Under the pieces are notes generated by a model. The model saw nothing but the letters and a program-made list of their open reading frames with translations. It searched no databases and had not been told where the DNA came from. This document shows, in pieces, positions 53,941 through 62,202 of a DNA stretch of 64,000 bases (position 1 is its first letter; each line of letters opens with the position of its first letter). The stretch comes from UKL13-3 sp040387195 (GTDB taxonomy: Bacteria; Bacteroidota; Bacteroidia; UKL13-3), in the NCBI GenBank assembly GCA_040387195.1, contig JAZKEF010000016.1, forward strand, positions 47,128 to 111,127, given 5' to 3'. The position numbers and the translations under genes were made by a program.

Positions 53941-56919
53941 ATGACACCCCATATGCCTATGATGTGTTATTTGAATAAATCAGTTGTATCTGCTATGTTG
54001 GTTTGGATTGCCTTGTGCAGCTCTATAAACAGCAGCGCCAAGGCTATATTGTTAAATGAAGATGCGGGTATAAATAATATTGAAATAACGGCAATTGGCA
54101 AGGATAAAGGTGGATTGATGTGGATTGGCACCAAACGTGGGTTGAACAGGTATGATGGTTACCGGTTCGTGTCTATTCCCTTTTTTGTGAAACGTACTAT
54201 ACAAGCTATGGTATATGATAGCGCACGGAACGTGATGTGGTTGGGTACAGATGTGGGATTGTATTACATACATTGCAACAATAATGAGGTCGTACAATGT
54301 ACATCGGTATCTAAACGTCATTCGGTAACCTGTCTGCTTATAAAGAACCAACAAATTATTGTAGGGTTTCAGCATACAAATATTTTACAGATAAATCCTG
54401 ATTTAAGTTGCAGGGTATTGTATCATTTTTCCTCCAAACAACTCCTCGGGAACAAAATGATAAACGATGTTACCGGAAATATTTTTGTTGCTCTTCATCC
54501 GGGAAATACATTAGTAAAGATTGAGAATAAAAATAATAAGGTAACAACGGTTGCAGAACGTTTTTACAGACAGATGGATGTGCTCACCGTTTTTGAAGGG
54601 GAGGTGCATACAGGAGGATTTGACATAGGCTTTTGGAATATTGAGCGTAACCGGCCGTCAAAATGGTATGCCGACTCTCTGAATGCTATTCGTCAGGATC
54701 CGGAGTGTGTATTGTCAAATAACCAATCCATTCTTATAGCTTACCGGAATCCTACAAGAGTAATTGAGGTTCGAACCGGTGACCGGAAAATTGTGAACAG
54801 ATCCGCATCAGATATGAATGTATTTAGCAACAAACGGATTTATTGTTTGTATCGGGATGATATTGGTGTGATTTGGGTTGGAACCAGTAAGGGGCTTATT
54901 AAGTTGATTCCGGATAAGCCGATGCCGGTATTTGAAAAGTTGCTTTGTTATCCAAACAATCCAGTAAGTACAAGGCAAATAGTAGAAGATAATAATGGAG
55001 ATTTGTATGTTGCCAGCTATGCGGGTCTTTATAGGTTTGACAAACGAAAACAACGCTGGAAAAACAAGAGTAGCATATACTACAAAGGGAGGGAGAGACC
55101 TTTTTCACAACGTTCGTTGTTAAATGCAGGATCGCAGTATATCTATATCGGATCTGATGCGCACTATTTTATAAAACTAAACAAGTATACCCAACGTGTA
55201 GAAACTGTATTTGCACAGTCGGCCGATGAATTATGTGATACAGACGGAGCTTCTCTTTCGCTTGTGCAGGATGGGAACGGGATTATTTGGATTGGCTCGG
55301 ATAAAGGTTTAATCAGTTTTGATACCCTTCATTCAACGATAACGTGTCATTTTAAAGATAAATATGCACTAGATGGCTCAACTGTAAAATACCTGTATAT
55401 GTTACCAGATAGGAAACAGTTTTGGGCCGGAACAGAAATGGGACTATACCTTGTGGATGTGACAAAGGGAGTATTGCGCCATTTTGATCAGAATACAACA
55501 CCTGCTCTTACGGGTAATTATATCAATGCTGTTACTACTGATGTTGCCGGAAATGTTTGGATTGCTACGGACGATGCCGGAATAAATGTATTATCCGCGG
55601 ATTTCAGGGAAGTGTATGCAATTACCAAAAAGGACGGATTAAGTAGTAATGAAGTCTATCATTTTTTATGGCAAGATTCTCTTCGGATATGGATAAGTAC
55701 CTATAATGGATTAAACTATTATCATACGCAAACCAAAACAATCACTCCGTATTTCGAATCGGATGGCATTACCCATAATGAGTTTAACCAAAATTCGGCA
55801 TTCAAAGGTGCCGATGGAAAGTTGTACTTTGGAGGGATAAATGGTATCACCGCGTTTATTCCTACCCAGATGGAAAGTTACCAGCAACCTTTCGGGCTAT
55901 TTGTGTCGGGAATTTCTAAATGGGAGAAATCTTCTGAAACAGTTAAGCAGGTATTTGTTGAAAATGGTGAATGGATTACCGTCAAGCCGGGAGACAATCA
56001 ACTGACGTTTACATTTGCAGGTACTGATTATACGCACCCCGAACTCAATACGTATTTTTATAAGATAGAGGGATTGCATAGGGATTGGATTTCGCTGGGT
56101 ACACAACCATCTCTTCGTCTGGAAAGTTTAAAGGGAGGAGAGTATACGTTATTGATAAAAGCAATTAAAGGTAGCAGAGGTGTTGCTTCTATCAACACAT
56201 TAACATACCTCCTCGACATTAAACAGGTATTTTACCAAACAATCTGGTTTTACCTGTTGCTGGCTTCCGGACTTGCATTGTTTATCTATTTCTATTTTTC
56301 GAACAGGCTTAAAACACAGCAAAAACTGGAACTCCTTCGGGTAAAGATTGCCAGTAACCTTCACGATGAAGTAGGGAGTATCCTTACACGCATTACAATG
56401 TCGGCCGACAGGTTGGTAACACGTATGCCCTCCGAATCGGAGACAAAGGAAAAGCTGGAAGGTGTTTCTGAACTGAGCAGAGCAGCTAATATGGCCATGA
56501 GTGATGTTTTATGGACCATTGATGCGCGCAATGATGTTGCGGGAAGTTTAACCGACAGGATGCGTGAACATGCCGAAGATTTGTTGTTGCCAAGAGGAAT
56601 TGATATGACTGTTGATTTTACCGAAATCGATCAGCTTCAAAGAGTATCACCCGAATTCAGGCAGCACTTGTTTTTGTTATATAAGGAGGTAATCAACAAT
56701 ATTATCAAACATAGTAACGCGGTATCGGTCAGTATTTATTACAAACAGTCGGGCGAACATTGTGTGCTTCATGTAAAAAATGACGGAGTGCATGAATCAT
56801 TAGGAACAGTAAGCACCGGACAGGGTTTACGCAATATCAAAATGAGAGCAGAACTGTTGAAAGGTACGGCAGAAATCGCAAGATTAAATGATTGTTTCGA
56901 AGTAAAGGTAATAATTTGA
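53941..56919 (+). CDS. Propeller-type sensor histidine kinase (HisKA_3)
   Basis: About 992 residues: signal peptide, periplasmic two-component propeller repeats (about 40-680; for example GGLMWIGTKRGLNRYDGY, GIIWIGSDKGLISFD, WIATDDAGI), a Y_Y_Y domain (about 690-765), one transmembrane segment (FYLLLASGLALFIYFYF), then a HisKA_3 dimerisation domain with the phospho-His near 808 (NLHDEVGSIL) and an ATPase domain. This is the architecture of large polymer-sensing kinases of Bacteroidota. The regulator gene follows after 67 bases. Start codon uncertain. Confidence 0.92.
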   Translation: MTPHMPMMCYLNKSVVSAMLVWIALCSSINSSAKAILLNEDAGINNIEITAIGKDKGGLMWIGTKRGLNRYDGYRFVSIPFFVKRTIQAMVYDSARNVMWLGTDVGLYYIHCNNNEVVQCTSVSKRHSVTCLLIKNQQIIVGFQHTNILQINPDLSCRVLYHFSSKQLLGNKMINDVTGNIFVALHPGNTLVKIENKNNKVTTVAERFYRQMDVLTVFEGEVHTGGFDIGFWNIERNRPSKWYADSLNAIRQDPECVLSNNQSILIAYRNPTRVIEVRTGDRKIVNRSASDMNVFSNKRIYCLYRDDIGVIWVGTSKGLIKLIPDKPMPVFEKLLCYPNNPVSTRQIVEDNNGDLYVASYAGLYRFDKRKQRWKNKSSIYYKGRERPFSQRSLLNAGSQYIYIGSDAHYFIKLNKYTQRVETVFAQSADELCDTDGASLSLVQDGNGIIWIGSDKGLISFDTLHSTITCHFKDKYALDGSTVKYLYMLPDRKQFWAGTEMGLYLVDVTKGVLRHFDQNTTPALTGNYINAVTTDVAGNVWIATDDAGINVLSADFREVYAITKKDGLSSNEVYHFLWQDSLRIWISTYNGLNYYHTQTKTITPYFESDGITHNEFNQNSAFKGADGKLYFGGINGITAFIPTQMESYQQPFGLFVSGISKWEKSSETVKQVFVENGEWITVKPGDNQLTFTFAGTDYTHPELNTYFYKIEGLHRDWISLGTQPSLRLESLKGGEYTLLIKAIKGSRGVASINTLTYLLDIKQVFYQTIWFYLLLASGLALFIYFYFSNRLKTQQKLELLRVKIASNLHDEVGSILTRITMSADRLVTRMPSESETKEKLEGVSELSRAANMAMSDVLWTIDARNDVAGSLTDRMREHAEDLLLPRGIDMTVDFTEIDQLQRVSPEFRQHLFLLYKEVINNIIKHSNAVSVSIYYKQSGEHCVLHVKNDGVHESLGTVSTGQGLRNIKMRAELLKGTAEIARLNDCFEVKVII

Positions 56920-56986
56920 CCTACATTGAAATGTGGGAAATAAGTCCGATTAATTCACAACATTTGAATATTTATTTGGGAGTACA

Positions 56987-57619
56987 ATGAACAAAATAAA
57001 ATTGGCCATCATTGAAGATATTGATGATATACGTGAAAGCTTGCAGGAGTATTTTGATCAGCAACCTGAAACGGAGTGTATACTGATAAGCAACAGTGTG
57101 GAGTCATTTTTTGAACAGGCAAGCTCTTCGTTGAAGCCGGATCTTGTACTTACGGATATTGGATTGCCGGGGATGAATGGTATTGAGGGAATGAAAAGAA
57201 TAAAATCACACTGGCCGGAAACAGATATTATCATGTTAACGGTGTTTAAGGATAACGACAAAATATTCAAATCCATATGTGCAGGCGCTACAGGATATTT
57301 ACTTAAAGATACTCCTTTGCCTGAAATCAAGAAAGCAGTTTTAGAAATCAGCAATGGCGGAAGTTACATGACCCCCTCCATTGCCAGAAGAGTGATGGAG
57401 TATTTTTCACCCATAAAAAAGCAGATTGACGAACCGCTTACCCAAAAGGAAAAACAAATTATTATGGCCCTAACCGAAGGGTTGAGTTATAAAATGATTG
57501 GTGAAAAGTTACTCATCACCATTGATACCGTCCGTTTTCACATCAAAAATATATACCGCAAACTTCAGGTAAACAGCAAAACGGAAGTAATTACCAAAGC
57601 ATTGAAAGGGGAAATTTGA
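56987..57619 (+). CDS. NarL/LuxR-family response regulator
   Basis: A 210-residue regulator: receiver domain with Asp57 (LVLTDIGLPGMNG) and Lys near 107 (YLLKDTPL), then a LuxR-type helix-turn-helix (about 145-205; LTQKEKQIIMAL, GLSYKMIGEKL, TVRFHIKNIYRKLQV). It pairs with the kinase upstream, as HisKA_3 kinases do with NarL-type regulators. Confidence 0.94.
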   Translation: MNKIKLAIIEDIDDIRESLQEYFDQQPETECILISNSVESFFEQASSSLKPDLVLTDIGLPGMNGIEGMKRIKSHWPETDIIMLTVFKDNDKIFKSICAGATGYLLKDTPLPEIKKAVLEISNGGSYMTPSIARRVMEYFSPIKKQIDEPLTQKEKQIIMALTEGLSYKMIGEKLLITIDTVRFHIKNIYRKLQVNSKTEVITKALKGEI

Positions 57620-57684
57620 TCAAAGATGTGTTGTCATTTTTTCGAGGACCTATTTCAGATTAGTGTGAGGTTTTGAATTGCTGA

Positions 57685-57867
57685 ATCATAATAAAGGCTA
57701 CCATTCTTGATATTCAAAGGAAAATAGTTGCAGACATGACGAAAGAAGTTGCAACAGGAATGAACGCGATTATAATTGATGGTTCAGTTATGCCAGGTGC
57801 CGGGCTCTACTTTTTGAAGGTGCAGGTAAACGGTGAGCATAAAACAATGAAGCTTATCAAGCAATAA
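57685..57867 (+). pseudogene. Remnant of a T9SS C-terminal sorting domain
   Basis: A frame open from 57685 (after a TGA at 57682) to the TAA at 57867 reads KATILDIQRKIVADM and ends GLYFLKVQVNGEHKTMKLIKQ, the pattern of a T9SS type A tail (strand, G-x-Y-F, basic strand, KLIKQ). No start codon or upstream body exists in the preceding bases, and the only Met is at 57736. So this is the 3' end of a lost cargo gene. A terminator follows at 57894. The surrounding 57620-58174 holds no intact gene. Confidence 0.7.
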
Positions 57868-57893
57868 AAATAGGAGAGGATCAGATTGCTAAT

Positions 57894-57923
57894 AAAAAGT
57901 CCCGCATAACTGTGGGACTTTTT
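57894..57923 (+). terminator. Terminator after the T9SS remnant
   Basis: AAAAAGTCCC and GGGACTTTTT form a 10-base stem around a short loop with T5 in the 3' arm. It is intact although the gene body is gone. Confidence 0.82.
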
Positions 57924-57928
57924 ATGCA

Positions 57929-58090
57929 TTGTGGGAGTGTCAAAAGGGGAATATCAATGGAATAGGGGTGTTGGATGGTACCTACATCTACATGCGGGTG
58001 GTGATTCCTGCTAAATGGGATATTTTTGTGGCAGTAAAATCACTGATTATAACCAAAGGGAGACAACAGCTTTTATTAGTGGTGTTTTAA
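57929..58090 (+). pseudogene. Possible second secreted-protein remnant
   Basis: A frame without stops from 57929 to the TAA at 58090 contains NGIGVLDGTYIYM, which looks like part of a gliding-motility-type C-terminal domain. The rest does not fit, and only a TTG could start it. Weak evidence. Confidence 0.2.
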
Positions 58091-58112
58091 TAGCTGTTCT
58101 TTTCATAGTGCG

Positions 58113-58146
58113 AAGGCCCCGGATTAGTTCGGGGCCTTTCCTTTTA
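58113..58146 (+). terminator. Hairpin with T-rich tail
   Basis: AAGGCCCCG and CGGGGCCTT pair around GATTAGTT, followed by TCCTTTT on the plus strand. It lies close to the end of the convergent minus-strand kinase gene. Confidence 0.7.
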
Positions 58147-58174
58147 AAAAGTCCAGGTTTATCAATCTCAATTC

Positions 58175-61100
58175 TTAGATCAGGATAATTTCAATTGACG
58201 TGCCATGTTCAGCTGAGCTTTGCACATTAATGGTGGCACCAATCAACTCGGCAAGTTCAAAAATAATTACGTAACCCAATCCGGTACCATCGGCACTATC
58301 ATCAAACATGTTGGTTTTTGTTTTGTTGCGGATATTTTGAATGCGTTGTAAATTATGTTTACTGATACCCGGACCATCATCAGCCACCGTTAGGATATAC
58401 TGGTTATGCTCATGAGTGGAGGATATGTGAATGGTGCTGCTATGAGCATATTTTACAGCATTTGAGATAAGATTCTGAAGGATAATGGTGACAATGGTTT
58501 TATCAGTTCGGATGATATCATCCATCTCCACCTCATTCACAATTCGGTTTTTCCTGGATATTGCAATTTCCTGCAACAGGTCGCTGATTTCTTCAACTAT
58601 TGAATAAGGAGCGATATTGGTAGTGTTAACCTTAATGAGGTTGTTTTGGTACCGCACCCAATTCAGGATATTCTGGGCATTTTCATGCAATCGTTGCGAA
58701 GTATGATGTATTTCACGGATGACTTCTCTTTCAGGAGAAATATTAGTACCCTCCGGTTTAAAATTGCGAGATACAATGGAAATGAATTTTAACGGAGTTA
58801 CAATATCATGTGAAATAATGGAGATGAGTTTATTTTTAACATTTACTGCCTGGAGCAACTCTTGTTGCGATTTTTGAAGATTGCCATTGCTCTCTTGTAA
58901 TTCTTGTGTACGGGATGATACACGCTGTTCGAGAAGCAGGTTTTGAATGCGAAGTCTTCTGTTATAAGCCCTGTTTACAATAAGGATAATAATTCCCAAT
59001 AACACAATGCAGATGAACATAAACCAAATATGTTCATAGTATTTTTTTTCCTTGATGAGGATAAATGTCCGGATACGGTAATCATTATCGCCAAAACCTG
59101 TACGCATACGAACCATCAGCCGGTGTGTGCCTGAAGGAACATGAATGATGGAGATTTCAGAATGCTCTGATGAGTGTGGGATCCAGTCCTTATGATACGT
59201 TTCTATTTTGTAATCAGATTCGATATTGTAATTATTTCCCCAGTAAGCAGTGGTTAATGCAATTGATATCTGTTCAGCATCTGAAGCAATCTGAATGGTA
59301 TCGGACAGTGGTTGCGGGATACCATCTATACTTATAAGGTCAACATAAATCGGATTAAGCGGGAAATTGTCTTTGATGGAAGCGGGTTTAAACCACACAA
59401 ACCCACCCATGTTTGAAAACGAAAAATAACCATTGGCCAGACTCACGCTGCTTTCGGAACACCCTCCGTTAAACTCAACGTTGGCAATGCCTTCGTTATC
59501 ATTCATGTATTGATAATGTACGGATTTTTGTTTTCCGTTAATGTAATTTTTAATGGTGGTAAGGGTGGTATAAAATAGTCCGTTGTTGGTGCTGATGAAA
59601 ACCCTTTCCAATGAGTCAATTCGGATGCTGTGTGCCTTTGACAAATGCATCTTTTTATCGAGCGGAAAAGCAATGGTTTTGTTACCGGCAATCGCAAAAA
59701 AACCACTTCCATAGCTGCAACCTAAAATATAGTTTTCGTATGGATAAAGATAGCGGACATTGGGTGTATTGGCAACCCGCTTAATGGCAGGTATTTTTTT
59801 ATCCATGATGTCAAACATGAAAATGCCATCTGAACATCCGTAATAGTAATGGTCCTTAAAACGCACAAAACAAAATGGCCGGGCAGTTTCCTGCGACTTG
59901 TTTGATGATTGGGGCAAGAGATGTTGGGATACCAACTTTTCCTTTATAAAAATATAAATGCAGCGGTAAGAAGAAACAATTACGGTATCACCATGCTGAA
60001 AGATGGCGCTAAAGCGGTTGTCAGAATCCCAAAGCACAGGTTGCGCGCTCCCTTTACGATAGATGTAAAGGGAATCACCATTGGAATACCAGATATTATC
60101 GTTAACGGCTTTCATCATTACACCTGTTACCGAATGGATTGCATAAGCACTTTTACGAACGCTGTTAGGTCCTATTTCATAACCCAAACCATCCAGTATA
60201 CTTGTGTCTGATATGCTAACCTGACTATATGCTCCCGAAATTCCTGGGGTGTTTACCGTTTGAAAATAACCGGGGTTAAAAACATAAAAACCATTTGTGG
60301 TGGTCGCAATCACAATAATATCCCGAACCGGATTGTATATAATTTGGTTTATCTGATTAGGATAAACCGGTAAGTTAGGAAGCAACATTTTTAAGGTAAA
60401 GTCAGACTTCGATTTACCTGCAGTTAAAAAGAAAAGTTTGTTGTTGCATGCAATGATGGGATATTGGGTTCCTGTTTTCCAATAAAGGGAAAGAGGGGCA
60501 TTTACAAACGGAAGTTCGAAGGAACATTTTGTTAACGACTTGCCAACGGGATCAAGGAGAAAGATGTTATTGGTACCCGCTTTAATGTATAAACAATCAC
60601 CGATTCGAAACAGGGATTCAATTTGCGTCAACGATTGAATATTGATACTGTCCTTTTTAACCAACCCATCGAAAAGGTAAAGGTATTTTTTTCCGAGTGC
60701 ATAATATTCCTGTTGGTTCACCGGAATGGTTAAAATGGGATAGATCCGCACATCCTGATCGCGGAAAAAGTGTCTCGGTGCGTTTTCAACTGCCACAATT
60801 GTTTCCAATGAAGGAATGCCACAATGGAACAACTGATATTTTAAATGTTGCTGGTTTGATACCGGCTGGATGGTGTTCTGGTGAATTTGCCAAAGTTGGC
60901 CATCAGAGTTTGAGGTTATAAGTTTATTGTCCAGCGTCTGATGAATCCAGCGAAAACGATCATTCGTAATCTGAGGATAAGAGGAAGACTGAAATGTTTT
61001 AAATTGACTACCATCAAATCTTACCAACCCGGATTCGGTTGTAAGCCAAAGGAACTGATGCTGGTCAAACCAAACATTAATAACACTGTTTTGGGGCAGG

Positions 61101-61207
61101 CCATTTTGTTGGGAATAATGAAAGGGAACGTATTGCTGAGAAAAACAATTGATTGTATTCAATAGCAGCCCCAGGCAAATTAGTATGGTCCTAATGTATG
61201 CCTTCAT
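58175..61207 (-). CDS. Propeller-type sensor histidine kinase (HisKA)
   Basis: A 1010-residue kinase: signal peptide (about 1-24), propeller repeats (from QYVPFHYSQQNGLPQNSVIN to about 630), a Y_Y_Y-like domain, one transmembrane segment (FMFICIVLLGIIILIVNRAY), a coiled coil (LLLEQRVSSRTQELQESNGN), then HisKA with His800 (SIISHDIVTPLKFI) and an ATPase domain (LISNAVKYAH; DDGPGI; GTGLGYVI). It lies downstream of its regulator gene (TAATG overlap at 61207). HisKA rather than HisKA_3 makes it different from the 53941 kinase. Confidence 0.91.
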   Translation of the reverse strand: MKAYIRTILICLGLLLNTINCFSQQYVPFHYSQQNGLPQNSVINVWFDQHQFLWLTTESGLVRFDGSQFKTFQSSSYPQITNDRFRWIHQTLDNKLITSNSDGQLWQIHQNTIQPVSNQQHLKYQLFHCGIPSLETIVAVENAPRHFFRDQDVRIYPILTIPVNQQEYYALGKKYLYLFDGLVKKDSINIQSLTQIESLFRIGDCLYIKAGTNNIFLLDPVGKSLTKCSFELPFVNAPLSLYWKTGTQYPIIACNNKLFFLTAGKSKSDFTLKMLLPNLPVYPNQINQIIYNPVRDIIVIATTTNGFYVFNPGYFQTVNTPGISGAYSQVSISDTSILDGLGYEIGPNSVRKSAYAIHSVTGVMMKAVNDNIWYSNGDSLYIYRKGSAQPVLWDSDNRFSAIFQHGDTVIVSSYRCIYIFIKEKLVSQHLLPQSSNKSQETARPFCFVRFKDHYYYGCSDGIFMFDIMDKKIPAIKRVANTPNVRYLYPYENYILGCSYGSGFFAIAGNKTIAFPLDKKMHLSKAHSIRIDSLERVFISTNNGLFYTTLTTIKNYINGKQKSVHYQYMNDNEGIANVEFNGGCSESSVSLANGYFSFSNMGGFVWFKPASIKDNFPLNPIYVDLISIDGIPQPLSDTIQIASDAEQISIALTTAYWGNNYNIESDYKIETYHKDWIPHSSEHSEISIIHVPSGTHRLMVRMRTGFGDNDYRIRTFILIKEKKYYEHIWFMFICIVLLGIIILIVNRAYNRRLRIQNLLLEQRVSSRTQELQESNGNLQKSQQELLQAVNVKNKLISIISHDIVTPLKFISIVSRNFKPEGTNISPEREVIREIHHTSQRLHENAQNILNWVRYQNNLIKVNTTNIAPYSIVEEISDLLQEIAISRKNRIVNEVEMDDIIRTDKTIVTIILQNLISNAVKYAHSSTIHISSTHEHNQYILTVADDGPGISKHNLQRIQNIRNKTKTNMFDDSADGTGLGYVIIFELAELIGATINVQSSAEHGTSIEIILI

Positions 61208-61845
61208 TAACTGTTTTTCAATTGATATAATTCAGTGACATTCCGTAAATCCATGATATTTGAAACGGATAATTTTTCAAAGATGCGGGCCTTATAGGTA
61301 GCTACTGTTGTTGCTTTCAAATCAAGTTGGTTTGATATTTCTTTTACTGTTTCCCCTTTTAATAAACGATAGAGTACGCTCATTTCACGTTCGGATAAAG
61401 CCAGTAACGGGTTGGAATGCTTTTGTTTGTTGTCATTCATCACCTCCTGCAAATGCGCACTTATGTATGGCCGGCCTATGAAAAAGAGATCAAGGGCCTT
61501 TACCACTTCCTGCTCGTCACTTTGTTTGCTCAAAAATCCCGAAGCTCCCATTTGTAACATTCTACTTCCAAAAAGATCTTCAGAACTCATGGTGTATATA
61601 AGGATGGGGATAGTAGGGTACAGCGTTTTTAGTTGAGGAAGAATTTCAATGATATTGGCATCCTGCAATTGCATATCCAAAATCATGTGTGTTACAGGTT
61701 TTTCCTGCAGTACACGCAAAATTTGCTGTGTGCTGTCGGCTTCAATAATTTGTTCGCGTTTAAAAAAATTATCCATGAGCACTTTCATGCCCCTGCGGAT
61801 AATTACATGGTCATCAGCTAAAAGAATGAGCTTGTTTGCAGTCAT
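61207..61845 (-). CDS. NarL/LuxR-family response regulator
   Basis: About 212 residues from ATG 61845 (MTANKLILLADDHVIIRRG): receiver with Asp57 (MILDMQLQDANI) and Lys near 105 (GFLSKQSDEQ), LuxR-type helix-turn-helix (LSEREMSVLYRLL; KEISNQLDLKATTVATYKARIFEKL). A longer frame to 62001 was rejected because a -7 box lies at 61867-61874. Its stop overlaps the start of the kinase gene. HisKA kinases usually pair with other regulator families, so this pairing is unusual. Confidence 0.92.
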   Translation of the reverse strand: MTANKLILLADDHVIIRRGMKVLMDNFFKREQIIEADSTQQILRVLQEKPVTHMILDMQLQDANIIEILPQLKTLYPTIPILIYTMSSEDLFGSRMLQMGASGFLSKQSDEQEVVKALDLFFIGRPYISAHLQEVMNDNKQKHSNPLLALSEREMSVLYRLLKGETVKEISNQLDLKATTVATYKARIFEKLSVSNIMDLRNVTELYQLKNS

Positions 61846-61866
61846 GTTAGATTTATAGGTATGTGT

Positions 61867-61874
61867 CAAATGTA
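61867..61874 (-). promoter_or_regulatory. -7 box of the 61845 regulator-kinase operon
   Basis: TACATTTG on the minus strand, perfect to TAnnTTTG, about 22 bases before the ATG. No -33 element at the usual spacing was seen. Confidence 0.45.
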
Positions 61875-62202
61875 GTAAATCTTCAACCAATTTGGTGGCA
61901 GTCGCTAATCCAAATAACCAGTGTTTTTTGCCAGGGTGGAGGGCAAAAGTAGCCGTAGAATCAAAAAGATGAAGTAGAGGTTTAAAAAAACATAAAAGCA
62001 TAGGTTTGGGGTGCTATAAAATGAGTATCATTTTAACGGGGTAAAGGACACTGTTTTGGGGATGAAAGTGTGTGATGCAGATTATGCGTTTGTTACCGGG
62101 AGAAAAAATCGTTTTTTTTAAGGATTGGCGGGCCTCTTACCCAACACTTTTGATTCCAAATGCGTACCAATAGAATAAGAGGAATATATTATTTAACCCA
62201 TT
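61875..62202. other. Intergenic space between the regulator and the secreted-protein gene
   Basis: About 330 bases between divergent genes with no gene or strong hairpin. An A/T-rich stretch with TTTTTT runs lies around 62105-62120. No good -33/-7 pair for the 62203 gene was found. Confidence 0.5.

Noticed and set aside
54052..54375. 107-residue antisense frame in the sensor kinase gene
   Set aside because: Composition and position are those of a shadow frame of the propeller repeats.
61846..62001. N-terminal extension of the response regulator to 62001
   Set aside because: The added residues are not family-like, and a -7 box at 61867-61874 sits inside.
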